Source: Sporosarcina highlanderae
GTDB taxonomy: Bacteria; Bacillota; Bacilli; Bacillales_A; Planococcaceae
Direction of reading: 5' to 3'
Length of the DNA stretch: 54,049 nucleotides
Assembly: GCF_030433715.1 (NCBI RefSeq)
Contig: NZ_JAROCC010000017.1
Span: forward strand, 1-54,049
Shown: piece by piece, positions 15,828 to 24,847 of the stretch
How the letters are laid out: each line of letters opens with the position of its first letter
Numbering within the stretch: position 1 is the first letter of the stretch
The notes under the pieces: generated by a model
What the model saw: the letters and a program-made list of their open reading frames with translations, nothing else
Database searches by the model: none
Told to the model about the DNA's origin: nothing
Position numbers and translations under genes: made by a program

Positions 15828-18408
15828 TGAGCCATTGTGGCTTTTATTGCTTATACCTGTGGCCCTTTATATGGCATACACGTGGAAGACTTCAAAAATG
15901 CGGTTTATCGGAAAAGGGACAATTCTTTATGCCTTAAGGAGTTTATCAATACTTTGCATCGTTTTCGCACTTACTTTTCCCTATGTTTTGTTGCCGGATA
16001 ATGAGGAACAGATTTTATTTGTTGTAGATAGATCGGTATCGGTAGAGGATGCCGGAGCGTCAGCCGGAAAATGGATTGCGGATAGTTTAAAGTCCCGTAA
16101 CGCGAATCAATCGGTTGGAATTTATTCCTTTGCCGGGACGTTCCGAACCGATTTTCAATTAACCAATGGGGAAGCAAAGTTACCGAAATTGGAACCGATG
16201 GAATCGAGTAATGCCACCAATATCGCGAATGCGATTGATTTATCTGCGGCAGTCGCAAAATCTAATTTGGCAACGAGGATTGTTTTGTTGTCCGATGGGC
16301 TTGAAACAGAAGGTTCTATGGATGAACTATTGCCGAAATATGAGAATAGCCGTGTTCAAATTGATACGGTCGTCCTTAACAGGGTGAATAAAGCAGATGC
16401 ATCCATCTTGCTATTCGAAACACCTAAAACTGCTTATGAAGGGGAAAAACAGTTATTGCGTGTAGAGGTGGAGTCATCTTCACGGAAAACGGGTCAGTTG
16501 TTGATCTATCGAAATGACGAAGAAATAATTAACGAATCTGTTTCGCTTGATGAAGGTGGTAACGTTTTTTCATTCCACATTGAGGCAAGGGGAACTGGAC
16601 TTCTGAAGTATGAGGCAAAACTGATTGTACCCGATGACGGTATACTGGAAAACAATAGAATGCTTTCCATTACGATGTTAAAACAGTCCCCAAGAGTTTT
16701 AGTCGTTCAAACAGAACGTAATCAATCAGTCATACCGGCGTTGTTAGATCAAAATGCAATGGATGTTGATGTAGTGGAGGCAATGCAGTTACCAGAGAAT
16801 TTATCCGGCTATTTAGGATATGGAGCTATTATATTTGATAATGTACCAGGTCATCTAATAGGCGAGCATAAAATGACAGTGATCGAACAGGCGGTCAAGA
16901 GTTTCGGAACAGGATTCATGATGGTGGGCGGCGACGAGAGCTTTGGATTAGGCGGATATTTCAAATCTCCTATTGAGCGATTATTGCCTGTGGAGATGGA
17001 AGTGAAAGGAAAAGAACAGCTTCCTTCCCTCGGATTAGTCATCGCAATGGACCGCTCTGGAAGTATGTCCGGTTCGAAAATTGTAATCGCAAGGGAAGCT
17101 GCCGCAAGAGCGGTGGAATTGCTGCGAGACGATGATACATTTGGTTTCACTGCATTTGACCATGAAATATGGGAAGTCATTCCTGTTGGACCTTTAGGGA
17201 ACAAGCAAGAGAAAATTGATGAGATTTTATCTATTCCCGCTGCTGGTGGTACGGATATATTCCCATCTGTCGCAAAAGGATACGAAGATTTGGCTGATTT
17301 GAAGCTACAACGAAAACATATTATTCTATTGACGGATGGACAGTCTGGTATGCCACCTGATTATGAGGATATCATTTCAGAAGGTAAAAATAACAATGTT
17401 ACATTATCGACCGTAGCAATCGGAACCGATGCAGATGGTGTTTTATTGGAAGAATTAGCTGAAATAGGCGGCGGTAGATTTTATGATGCGGTGGATGAAT
17501 CGACGGTCCCGGCAATACTGACAAGGGAGACCTCAATGCTAACTCGGACGTATATTGAAGATGATCCGTTCTACGCAACATTCAGCAATGTTCCGGAGTG
17601 GACGTCTATTTTCCGAGATGGAGTTCCTCAGATGAATGCTTATATTGCAACAACTCCGAAGGGATCCTCTACAATTGTTGCTGAAAGTCAAAAAGAGGAC
17701 CCAGTCATTGCGGAGTGGATGTACGGTTTAGGTCGTACAATTGCGTTTACTTCGGATTCGACAGGGAAGTGGTCAGGGGATCTGGCCAGATGGGAAGGTT
17801 ATTCGGACTTTTGGAACACAGCAGTTGCAAGACTTCTGCCAACGTACGAAGAGGTCCCTTATCTGATAAACCATGAGCGCGGTGGCGCGTATACGGTAAC
17901 GGACAGCTCGCGAAAAGCCGCATTCTTAGATATTGTTATTGTGGATGAAAAGGGGAATGAGCTTCCTTTCCAGTCTGAACCATTGGCCCCGGGAAAAGTG
18001 AGAGTAACATTGAAAGCAGATCCAGGGTTAGTGTTCTTCGGTGTTTCGGATGATAAAGGCGGTCTGTTTGAAGCGGGAGTATCAGTACCTTATAGTGAGG
18101 AATACAAGCCATCCGAGCCGAATGTCGCTTTACTTGAAAAAATCGCAGAGCGGACGGGCGGAGAAATTCTTGAAGATCCTGCAAAAGTATTCAGACCCCA
18201 TCCGTTTAAAAGTGGGAATCAGAAGCCTATTGCAAATTGGTTGATCATGCTGTCGATGATCCTGTTTTTCATAGATATTACATTACGCCGCTTCGGTATG
18301 TTCTCCGGATTGATGGCTCGAATCGAGAAAAAACCGGTAACTGAATCGACTTCCGTTGTAGCGGAAGACCATGTATCCGAACTATTGAAAGCGAAAAGGA
18401 AAAGATAA
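15811..18408 (+). CDS. membrane protein with two VWA-like domains and a GATase-like segment
   Basis: The product has 865 residues. Two N-terminal helices lie at about 8-24 and 38-58. A first VWA-like domain has VDRSVS as MIDAS, and a glutamine-amidotransferase-like segment around 340-390 contains MMVGGDESFGLGGYF. A second, better conserved VWA domain has MDRSGSMSG, then GGTDIFPS and LLTDGQSG. The C-terminus has one helix (about 808-827) and a basic tail. The GATase-like plus VWA pairing occurs in large bacterial VWA membrane proteins. The GTG at 15811 follows GGGAGGTG. It ends the operon, with a strong terminator directly behind. Confidence 0.85.
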   Translation: MDIRIDEPLWLLLLIPVALYMAYTWKTSKMRFIGKGTILYALRSLSILCIVFALTFPYVLLPDNEEQILFVVDRSVSVEDAGASAGKWIADSLKSRNANQSVGIYSFAGTFRTDFQLTNGEAKLPKLEPMESSNATNIANAIDLSAAVAKSNLATRIVLLSDGLETEGSMDELLPKYENSRVQIDTVVLNRVNKADASILLFETPKTAYEGEKQLLRVEVESSSRKTGQLLIYRNDEEIINESVSLDEGGNVFSFHIEARGTGLLKYEAKLIVPDDGILENNRMLSITMLKQSPRVLVVQTERNQSVIPALLDQNAMDVDVVEAMQLPENLSGYLGYGAIIFDNVPGHLIGEHKMTVIEQAVKSFGTGFMMVGGDESFGLGGYFKSPIERLLPVEMEVKGKEQLPSLGLVIAMDRSGSMSGSKIVIAREAAARAVELLRDDDTFGFTAFDHEIWEVIPVGPLGNKQEKIDEILSIPAAGGTDIFPSVAKGYEDLADLKLQRKHIILLTDGQSGMPPDYEDIISEGKNNNVTLSTVAIGTDADGVLLEELAEIGGGRFYDAVDESTVPAILTRETSMLTRTYIEDDPFYATFSNVPEWTSIFRDGVPQMNAYIATTPKGSSTIVAESQKEDPVIAEWMYGLGRTIAFTSDSTGKWSGDLARWEGYSDFWNTAVARLLPTYEEVPYLINHERGGAYTVTDSSRKAAFLDIVIVDEKGNELPFQSEPLAPGKVRVTLKADPGLVFFGVSDDKGGLFEAGVSVPYSEEYKPSEPNVALLEKIAERTGGEILEDPAKVFRPHPFKSGNQKPIANWLIMLSMILFFIDITLRRFGMFSGLMARIEKKPVTESTSVVAEDHVSELLKAKRKR

Positions 18409-18452
18409 AAAAACCTCATCTTCGGAGAATCTTTCGAAGATGAGGTTTTTTA
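18408..18452. terminator. bidirectional terminator between convergent genes
   Basis: AAAAAACCTCATCTTCG and CGAAGATGAGGTTTTTT form a 17-bp perfect stem with a 10-nt loop, with A- and T-tracts on either side, so it works in both directions. It ends the VWA operon and the convergent MFS gene; the MFS stop codon lies in its T-run. Confidence 0.95.
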
Positions 18453-19655
18453 AGTTGTCCGTGTGGATGCAAGAAGTGTTTTGTTTTTATTTGCCCAGAA
18501 GCCCGTAATTCCGAAGCAAATCAGTAAAATAAATGTGCCGACCAAAAAAGGCAAGGATATATTGAAGTCAAAAATGGAACCGGCAAGTGCTGGGCCGACC
18601 ATATTGCCTAAACTCATGTAGGCATTCATCATTCCTGCAGCAAATCCTTGTTCTTCTCCCGCAAGCTTAGATACAAGTGTGTTCACCGCTGGCCGTAATA
18701 GTGATGTTGCGGTTGAGAAAATTGTAGCGACTAATAGGATTGTCCAAAAAAGATCGACTAGAAGAACTGCTGACATTGAAAAACCTGCGATAATCAGGTT
18801 TACTAAAATAACACGCATTTCCCCGTATCTTTTAAAGAGTGGGTTGATCACAAAGGTTTGTACAATAACGCCAACAAATCCGCCGACTGTAATAAGGATG
18901 GCGATTTGAGGAGGGGTATATCCGTATTTCTGGTCTACATACAATGAAATTGTTGCCTGGTAATTTGCAAGTCCGAAAGAAAAAACAAACATGATGATCA
19001 ACATTACGAAATAAGGTGTTTTCGTTGACCGATACAATTGTTCGAACAGATTTTCTTTCCTGTTCTGAAGTTTATCATCTGAGATGGATGGGGCAGGGTT
19101 TGGCAAGATGAAAATGGATAAAAGTGCTGCAAATATAGCAGCTCCTGCTGCAAAGTAAAAAGGGAAAAAAAGACTAATGTTTGAAAGGAAACCGCCAATA
19201 CCCGGTCCAATCATAAAGCCCAATGACATCGAAGCCCCTAAGAGGCCCATTCCTCTCCCACGTCGTTCCAATGTCGTAATATCAGCAACGAATGCCATCA
19301 TTGGCGGAACGATAAACGCCGCACCAAGGCCGGAGAAAAATCTTGCCACAAACAGCATCCATAGATGTGTCGACATGCTGAACGCAAGTTGCGCTAACCC
19401 GTATATGATAAGTCCGAAGATAATGATTTTCTTTCTTCCATGCCGGTCTGACAAGCTGCCTGAGATAGGTGAAAAAATAAATTGTGCAAAGGAAAAAATT
19501 GCGATAAGGAATCCAAGTACTTGCCCGGCAGCCCCGAATGTTCCGAGAAACTTCGGCATGATAGGGATAATTAGACCGATTCCGGCCATGGCGATGAACA
19601 TATTGAACATCAGTACATATAATGCCAAGTTATTAGATTGTTGTTTCTCAACCAA
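18450..19655 (-). CDS. MFS multidrug efflux transporter, DHA1 (Bmr/NorA-like)
   Basis: The product is a 401-residue, 12-helix transporter. Motif A is GSLSDRHGRKKI after the second helix, and a motif C-like segment GFMIGPGIGGFL lies in the fifth. Length and sequence fit drug:H+ antiporters such as Bmr, Blt and NorA. A longer open frame reaches 19763, but AGAGAGG at 19666-19672 points to the TTG at 19655 (MVEKQQSNN) as the start. A perfect 9-bp inverted repeat directly upstream of the ribosome site suggests control by a repressor that is not encoded next to it. Confidence 0.85.
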   Translation of the reverse strand: MVEKQQSNNLALYVLMFNMFIAMAGIGLIIPIMPKFLGTFGAAGQVLGFLIAIFSFAQFIFSPISGSLSDRHGRKKIIIFGLIIYGLAQLAFSMSTHLWMLFVARFFSGLGAAFIVPPMMAFVADITTLERRGRGMGLLGASMSLGFMIGPGIGGFLSNISLFFPFYFAAGAAIFAALLSIFILPNPAPSISDDKLQNRKENLFEQLYRSTKTPYFVMLIIMFVFSFGLANYQATISLYVDQKYGYTPPQIAILITVGGFVGVIVQTFVINPLFKRYGEMRVILVNLIIAGFSMSAVLLVDLFWTILLVATIFSTATSLLRPAVNTLVSKLAGEEQGFAAGMMNAYMSLGNMVGPALAGSIFDFNISLPFLVGTFILLICFGITGFWANKNKTLLASTRTT

Positions 19656-19673
19656 AAGCACACCGCCTCTCTT

Positions 19674-19699
19674 AACTATTTCGTGTACTTGAAATAGTT
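19674..19699 (-). promoter_or_regulatory. inverted repeat, probable operator of the MFS gene
   Basis: AACTATTTC and GAAATAGTT form a perfect 9-bp inverted repeat around 8 bases. It lies just before the ribosome site of the MFS gene. The arm sequence resembles operators of MarR- or TetR-type regulators of efflux genes, but which family binds is unknown. A possible -35 (TTTACA) lies upstream. Confidence 0.5.
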
Positions 19700-19744
19700 T
19701 ACCACAGTCGGACTGTAAAAACACTTTGATGCTCATTGACATAA

Positions 19745-19775
19745 AAATGCCTCCCTCATACATAATGGGGGAGGT
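19745..19775 (-). terminator. terminator of the pot operon
   Basis: On the minus strand CCTCCC and GGGAGG pair around a 13-nt loop and are followed by CATTTTTAT. It lies directly after the potD stop codon. Confidence 0.8.
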
Positions 19776-19784
19776 AATAATCTT

Positions 19785-20855
19785 TTATCTTAGATTCATC
19801 TTGAACTCCAAAAAGAGTTCATTGTAGACGCCTAATAATTCCAGACCTAAGTTTTTATACACTTCCAAATGACTTCTTGTCTCTTCGTCAGGATAGAAGC
19901 GTTCATCTTCGACCACTTCAGGATCCATCAACTCAAGTGCTGATAGATTTGGTGTTGAATAACCGACATAATCAGCGTTTTGAGCCGCCACTTCAGGATC
20001 AAGCATGAAATTGAGGAAGGCATGTGCACCTTCAATATTTTTAGCTGTCCGAGGAATTACAAAATTATCAAACCATAAATTAGAGCCTTCTTCAGGAACT
20101 ACATAGTTGATATCATCATTTTCATACATCATATCTGCAGCCTGACCCGACCATGTCAGTGAAATGGCCGCTTCGTTATTGACCATCAGCTGTGTCACTT
20201 CATCACCGATGACTGCCTTGACATTTGGAGTTAACGCCTTCAACTTATCCGTTGCTTCACGCAGTTCATCAAGATTCGTTGAGTTCAAGGAGTATCCAAG
20301 GGAGTTTAAACTCATTCCTACTGTCTCCCTCGCACTGTCGACAAGGATAACCCTCTGCTTTAACGTTGGGTCCCATAAACTATCCCAACTCTCAAACGTC
20401 TGGCCCTCTAACAGAGTTGGGTTATAAGCAATCCCCACAGTTCCCCAGAAATAAGGGACAGAGTACTTATTCTTTGGATCGAAAGGCAAATCAAGGAAAT
20501 AGGGATCGATATGTTTGATATTCGGAATTTTACTATAGTCAAGTGGTAGTAAAAGGTTCTTTTCAGCCATCATTTCTACCATATATTCAGAAGGTGCCGT
20601 AATATCATACGAAGTACCGCCTTGCTCGATTTTGCCCATCATCCCTTCATTCGAATCGAACGTTTCATAGATCACTTTGATGCCCGTCTCTTCTTCAAAT
20701 TGCTTTAACAGGTCAGGATCAATATATTCTCCCCAGTTATAGACAGTAATCGTGTTTTTACCGGATGATCCACCTTCGTTTAGTTCATGATTGATGAAAA
20801 TCAGAATACCCGAAACCAATAGTATTAAAATGGCTGCTTGAAAAATTGATTTCAT
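19785..20855 (-). CDS. potD: spermidine/putrescine-binding protein (PotD)
   Basis: The product is a 356-residue substrate-binding protein that captures polyamines outside the cell for the PotABC importer. After an N-terminal hydrophobic segment (about residues 5-22) the typical start VYNWGEYIDPDLLKQFEEETG is seen, followed by ITAPSEYMVEMM and LTWSGQAADMMYE. Most Gram-positive binding proteins are lipoproteins, but no lipobox Cys is present here, so it is probably held by an uncleaved N-terminal helix. Its start codon overlaps the potC stop (ATGA), and the operon terminator follows. Confidence 0.93.
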   Translation of the reverse strand: MKSIFQAAILILLVSGILIFINHELNEGGSSGKNTITVYNWGEYIDPDLLKQFEEETGIKVIYETFDSNEGMMGKIEQGGTSYDITAPSEYMVEMMAEKNLLLPLDYSKIPNIKHIDPYFLDLPFDPKNKYSVPYFWGTVGIAYNPTLLEGQTFESWDSLWDPTLKQRVILVDSARETVGMSLNSLGYSLNSTNLDELREATDKLKALTPNVKAVIGDEVTQLMVNNEAAISLTWSGQAADMMYENDDINYVVPEEGSNLWFDNFVIPRTAKNIEGAHAFLNFMLDPEVAAQNADYVGYSTPNLSALELMDPEVVEDERFYPDEETRSHLEVYKNLGLELLGVYNELFLEFKMNLR

Positions 20856-21652
20856 TTCTTCACCCCCGCAAGAGGTGCTTTCATCTTCCGGTTAAGTGCG
20901 TAGTAGCCAATTACAAGAGCAACCGTCACTATAAATATGATGCCGGATAAAGCATTGATTGTCAGGCTGATTCCAGTTCTCGCCATAGAATAGATTTCAA
21001 CGGACAGGGTTGAGAATCCATTTCCTGTTACAAAGAATGTAACTGCGAAATCATCCAGGGAATAAGTTAGTGCAAGGAAAAATCCAGCGAAAATCCCTGG
21101 TTGAATGAAAGGTAGGATGACCCTTGTCATAACATCCTTACGTGTTGCCCCTAAATCGCGTGCAGCATCTATTAATGTAGGATTCATCTCCGATAGTTTT
21201 GGCAAAACCATAATAACGACAATTGGAATGCTGAATGCTATATGTGATATCAAAACGGATGCAAAGCCTAATTTAACCCCAATCATTGTAAAGAGGATGA
21301 GGAATGACGCACCGATAATAACATCCGGACTTACGATAAGTATATTATTCAGCGAAAGCACTGCATTTCTCATTTTTTTATTTCTCATAAAGTTAATCGC
21401 TAACGCGCCAATAACACCGATAGTTGTTGACAGAAGAGCGGAAAGTAAAGCGATTATGATTGTATTTAATACAATAACGATCAAACGCTTATCTTCAAAA
21501 ACCGCGGCATAATGCTCCCATGTGAATGATTCGAAATCCGACATTCCGCCACCTGAATTAAAGGAGTAAAATATCAAATAAAAAATAGGCGCATACAGGA
21601 TGATGAAAACAATTGCCAAGTATAGTTTCGGAAGCTTACCGATTCTTTCCAT
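20852..21652 (-). CDS. potC: spermidine/putrescine ABC transporter permease (PotC)
   Basis: The product is a 266-residue permease with about six helices. It has the binding-protein-dependent transport loop (EAA-type) in AARDLGATRKDVMTRVILP around residue 175, which contacts the ATPase PotA. It overlaps potB upstream and potD downstream, giving a compact potABCD order. Confidence 0.93.
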   Translation of the reverse strand: MERIGKLPKLYLAIVFIILYAPIFYLIFYSFNSGGGMSDFESFTWEHYAAVFEDKRLIVIVLNTIIIALLSALLSTTIGVIGALAINFMRNKKMRNAVLSLNNILIVSPDVIIGASFLILFTMIGVKLGFASVLISHIAFSIPIVVIMVLPKLSEMNPTLIDAARDLGATRKDVMTRVILPFIQPGIFAGFFLALTYSLDDFAVTFFVTGNGFSTLSVEIYSMARTGISLTINALSGIIFIVTVALVIGYYALNRKMKAPLAGVKK

Positions 21653-22460
21653 TGCCTGTAGCCCCCCTTTCTTTACCCGTAGTGAATAGCATGATGATGA
21701 ACATGAATAGAATCAAGAACACTGCGATCGTTGAACCCATTCCCCAGTTTTGTGTTACTAAAAATTGCTGTTCAATCGCTGTTCCTAAGGTAATAACTTT
21801 GTTTCCGGCAATTAGTCTTGTAATCATGAACAATGATAGGGCAGGGATGAAGACGACTTGTATACCAGATTTCACTCCATTTATCGTCAACGGCCAGACT
21901 ACACGTTTAAACGTCGTCCAACTATTTGCACCTAAATCACGTGACGCATCTATCAATGCAGGATTCAATTTATCTAATGCGTTGAAAATCGGCAAAATCA
22001 TGAACGGTATGAAAATATAGACCGAAACGAAAACGAAACTGAAATCGGTGAATAGGATTTGCTGTTTGCCGATACCTACAACTTCCAATAGTGCATTAAG
22101 CGGCCCGTACAATCCCATCAATCCAATGAACGCATATGTTTTCAATAATAGATTGATCCATGAAGGGATGATGATTAACAAAAGCCATAGCTGTTTATGC
22201 TTTGTTTTTGTTATGAAATAAGCTGTTGGATATGCTATTAACAATGAGAACAACGTAATAAGAAATGCATACCAAAACGAGCTTGTTGTCAGCTGAAGAT
22301 ACACGGATGTAAAGAAATTCCGATAATTAGAAAGCGTGAAGTTTCCTGTCAGATCGAAAAACGAATAGTAGACGATCAATGCAATCGGTGCAAGGACAAA
22401 CAACAGGATCCACGCTGCATAAGGGACCGAGTAAATTGACCGCAGGCGATTATTCTTCAT
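21636..22460 (-). CDS. potB: spermidine/putrescine ABC transporter permease (PotB)
   Basis: The product is a 274-residue permease with about six helices and the EAA-type loop in [19 protein letters not shown]. The open frame extends back to 22514, but GGAG nine bases before the ATG at 22460 and the normal PotB length favour that start ([11 protein letters not shown]). It then overlaps the end of potA by 11 nt and potC by 17 nt. Confidence 0.9.
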   Translation of the reverse strand: MKNNRLRSIYSVPYAAWILLFVLAPIALIVYYSFFDLTGNFTLSNYRNFFTSVYLQLTTSSFWYAFLITLFSLLIAYPTAYFITKTKHKQLWLLLIIIPSWINLLLKTYAFIGLMGLYGPLNALLEVVGIGKQQILFTDFSFVFVSVYIFIPFMILPIFNALDKLNPALIDASRDLGANSWTTFKRVVWPLTINGVKSGIQVVFIPALSLFMITRLIAGNKVITLGTAIEQQFLVTQNWGMGSTIAVFLILFMFIIMLFTTGKERGATGNGKNR

Positions 22461-23556
22461 CGGCAGACGCTCCATAAGATTCAAGTCTCGCGTCATATTC
22501 CTCTTCCGATTCATTCAATCTCATGACATGTATGTCCTCCGGATTGAAATCGAGACCGATTACTGCACCCACTTCAGCCTTTTTTGTAGAATGGACAAGC
22601 CATTCATTGCCATCTTGGTCATACGTAGACAGTTCATAATGAACCCCGCGGAATAATTGTGTATCCACTGTTACATTCAATTTTCCTGTGTCGACAGTTG
22701 AAATTTCCAAATCCTCAGGACGGATGACAATATCGACTTTTTCATTCGGCTGAAGTCCCGCATCCGCGCAATCAAAACGTTTGCCTGTAAATTCCACGAT
22801 ATAATCCTCAATCATTCTGCCCGCGACAATATTCGATTCGCCGATGAAATCAGCGACAAAACGGTTAATCGGTTCATCATAAATATCAAGAGGCGTTCCG
22901 GATTGTTGGATGACTCCATCGTTCATAACAAAGATTTCATCAGACATGGCAAGTGCTTCTTCCTGATCATGAGTAACAAAGATGAATGTTTTGCCCAAAC
23001 GCTGTTGTAATTCACGTAACTCATACTGCATTTCGGAACGAAGCTTCAAGTCAAGCGCAGATAAAGGCTCGTCTAAAAGTATAATCTCAGGGTCATTAAC
23101 AATTGCTCTCGCAATCGCAACACGTTGCCGTTGGCCACCGGACATCTCAGTTATTTCACGGCTTTCATAGCCCGCTAAGTTAACGAATTTCAATGCTTCT
23201 TTGACTTTACGATCTATTTCGTCCTTCTTCACTTTTTTGATGCGTAAGCCGAATGCGATATTCTCATACACATTCAGGTGGGGGAAGAGGGCATAATCTT
23301 GGAAGACAGTATTTACTTGTCGTTCATTTGCAGGGACGTTATTGATGTTTTTTCCATTAAAGTAAATCGTTCCTTCAGTAGGTTCAATAAAGCCCGCAAT
23401 TAATCGAAGAATGGTCGTCTTACCACACCCCGAAGGTCCTAATAAAGTATAAAACTTACCGCGTTCCAACTCGAATGAGACATTATCCAATACGGTTGTT
23501 TCATCACTATATTTCTTAGTGACATTTTCAAAACGGATAATAGGCTGATTTGCCAT
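22450..23556 (-). CDS. potA: spermidine/putrescine ABC transporter ATPase (PotA)
   Basis: The product is a 368-residue ATPase with Walker [10 protein letters not shown], signature MSGGQRQR, Walker [12 protein letters not shown] and the switch His in [11 protein letters not shown]-terminal TOBE-type domain of about 130 residues is typical of PotA/MalK importers. It powers polyamine uptake with PotB, PotC and PotD. The ATG at 23556 follows GGGGGAAA, 17 bp after the regulator gene. Confidence 0.95.
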   Translation of the reverse strand: MANQPIIRFENVTKKYSDETTVLDNVSFELERGKFYTLLGPSGCGKTTILRLIAGFIEPTEGTIYFNGKNINNVPANERQVNTVFQDYALFPHLNVYENIAFGLRIKKVKKDEIDRKVKEALKFVNLAGYESREITEMSGGQRQRVAIARAIVNDPEIILLDEPLSALDLKLRSEMQYELRELQQRLGKTFIFVTHDQEEALAMSDEIFVMNDGVIQQSGTPLDIYDEPINRFVADFIGESNIVAGRMIEDYIVEFTGKRFDCADAGLQPNEKVDIVIRPEDLEISTVDTGKLNVTVDTQLFRGVHYELSTYDQDGNEWLVHSTKKAEVGAVIGLDFNPEDIHVMRLNESEEEYDARLESYGASADEE

Positions 23557-23573
23557 TTTTAAAATTTCCCCCT

Positions 23574-24116
23574 TTATAAATATGATTCTGTTGCAACAAG
23601 GAGCAACTCCGTTGGACCTTCATTTGCATTCGATACACGATGATTCTCGGATGCCTCATAATAAGCTGAATCCCCCATTGAAGCCGTGTAGGTACGTTTC
23701 CCCAGTTCAATTTCAACCTTACCGGATAATACATATATGAATGTCTCAGCGAGGGAAGGTTCGAACTGTTTAAATTCACCGTGTTTGGAAAATGTAATAA
23801 GAACTGGCTCCATTTCATTTTCATTCGAGCGGGGAACTAACCAACGGATGCTATATTTCAGCTCATCATTCACATAGGTTGTTTGATCTTCAGGTGAGTA
23901 AACAACTTTCATGTTCTTCTTTGGTTCTTCAAAAAAATCTTTCGGCGTTGTTCCTAACACCTCCAATAAGGAAAAGAGCGTTTCGATTGATGGAGAAGTA
24001 AGTTCTCGTTCTAGTTGAGATATATAGCCTTTGGTTAGGTCAGTTCTTTCTCCTAACTCTTCTTGAGTCAGTCCTTTTTTCAATCGAAGGCTTTTGATTT
24101 TACTCCCGATCTGCAT
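23574..24116 (-). CDS. XRE-family regulator with cupin domain, probable pot operon regulator
   Basis: The product has 180 residues. An N-terminal helix-turn-helix (residues 8-60, with [21 protein letters not shown]) is joined to a C-terminal cupin domain (about 105-178). This architecture is known from PuuR-type regulators of polyamine metabolism. It is the first gene of the potABCD unit, so it likely senses polyamines or a related ligand and controls its own operon. A palindrome at the predicted transcription start would serve as operator. Confidence 0.88.
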   Translation of the reverse strand: MQIGSKIKSLRLKKGLTQEELGERTDLTKGYISQLERELTSPSIETLFSLLEVLGTTPKDFFEEPKKNMKVVYSPEDQTTYVNDELKYSIRWLVPRSNENEMEPVLITFSKHGEFKQFEPSLAETFIYVLSGKVEIELGKRTYTASMGDSAYYEASENHRVSNANEGPTELLLVATESYL

Positions 24117-24165
24117 GGTGGATCATCTTCCCTTCATCTCGGAGTTTAGTATTACTGTACTTTAA

Positions 24166-24178
24166 GTTTACTATAAAC
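24166..24178 (-). promoter_or_regulatory. palindrome near the transcription start of the regulator-pot operon
   Basis: GTTTACTATAAAC is a perfect 5-3-5 inverted repeat. It begins seven bases downstream of the -10 element, at the expected transcription start. It is a good candidate for autorepression by the XRE/cupin protein. Confidence 0.5.
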
Positions 24179-24185
24179 CTTTTTA

Positions 24186-24213
24186 ATTATACAAAATACT
24201 GGTTGAAAATCAA
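24186..24213 (-). promoter_or_regulatory. sigma-A promoter of the regulator-pot operon
   Basis: On the minus strand TTGATT (24208-24213) and TATAAT (24186-24191) are separated by 16 bp, close to consensus for the housekeeping sigma factor. Confidence 0.7.
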
Positions 24214-24295
24214 GACGTTATTTAAATTTAATACAATCTTTCATATGCACGCATAGAATAAGCAATGGAAATCTTTTTAGCGGAGGGAAAATCCT

Positions 24296-24745
24296 ATGAA
24301 ATTACATGAACAAATGCCTGAATTGACAGGGGCAACAACTTGGTTAAATGGTAAAGTCGAAAAGTTCGATCTTGTTGGTAGAAAACCGACACTTATTCAT
24401 TTTTGGTCAGTCAGCTGCAAACTATGTAAACTAACTATGCCGGACGTAAATAATTTTCGTGATCGATATAGGGGTAAACTGAATGTCATTGCCGTGCATA
24501 TGCCAAGGTCGAAAGACGATATTGATGTAGACAATATTCGAGCGATTGCTGCATTACATGATATTTCTCACCCGATTTTTGTCGATAGTAAATTGAAATT
24601 GTCAGATGCATTCGATAACCAATTCGTTCCTGCATATTATGTTTTCGATAAGGGCGGTCAATTACGTCATTACCAAGCAGGGGATAGTGGTATGAAATTG
24701 CTTGAAAATCGTTTAAATCGTGTATTGGATGAGATGAGAAATTAA
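24296..24745 (+). CDS. ykuV: thiol-disulfide oxidoreductase (YkuV)
   Basis: The product is a 149-residue thioredoxin-fold protein. The active site is in HFWSVSCKLCKLTMP (CKLC, about residues 41-44), and the cis-Pro is in QFVPAYYVFD. Large parts resemble B. subtilis YkuV (MPELTG near the start, VAVHMPRS, HYQAGDSGMK), a 148-residue cytosolic thiol oxidoreductase. There is no signal peptide. The ATG at 24296 follows GCGGAGGGAAA. It is a single gene with its own terminator. Confidence 0.92.
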   Translation: MKLHEQMPELTGATTWLNGKVEKFDLVGRKPTLIHFWSVSCKLCKLTMPDVNNFRDRYRGKLNVIAVHMPRSKDDIDVDNIRAIAALHDISHPIFVDSKLKLSDAFDNQFVPAYYVFDKGGQLRHYQAGDSGMKLLENRLNRVLDEMRN

Positions 24746-24757
24746 ACGGGACTAAAC

Positions 24758-24788
24758 AAGGCGACCTACATATGGGTCGTCTTTTATA
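24758..24788 (+). terminator. terminator of ykuV
   Basis: AAGGCGACC and GGGTCGTCTTTT pair around TACATAT and run into a T-tract. Confidence 0.85.
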
Positions 24789-24847
24789 TTTAGTATCGAA
24801 TTGTGATACACTTATTTCATCCATCATTCGAATTGGAGCGGGATAAA

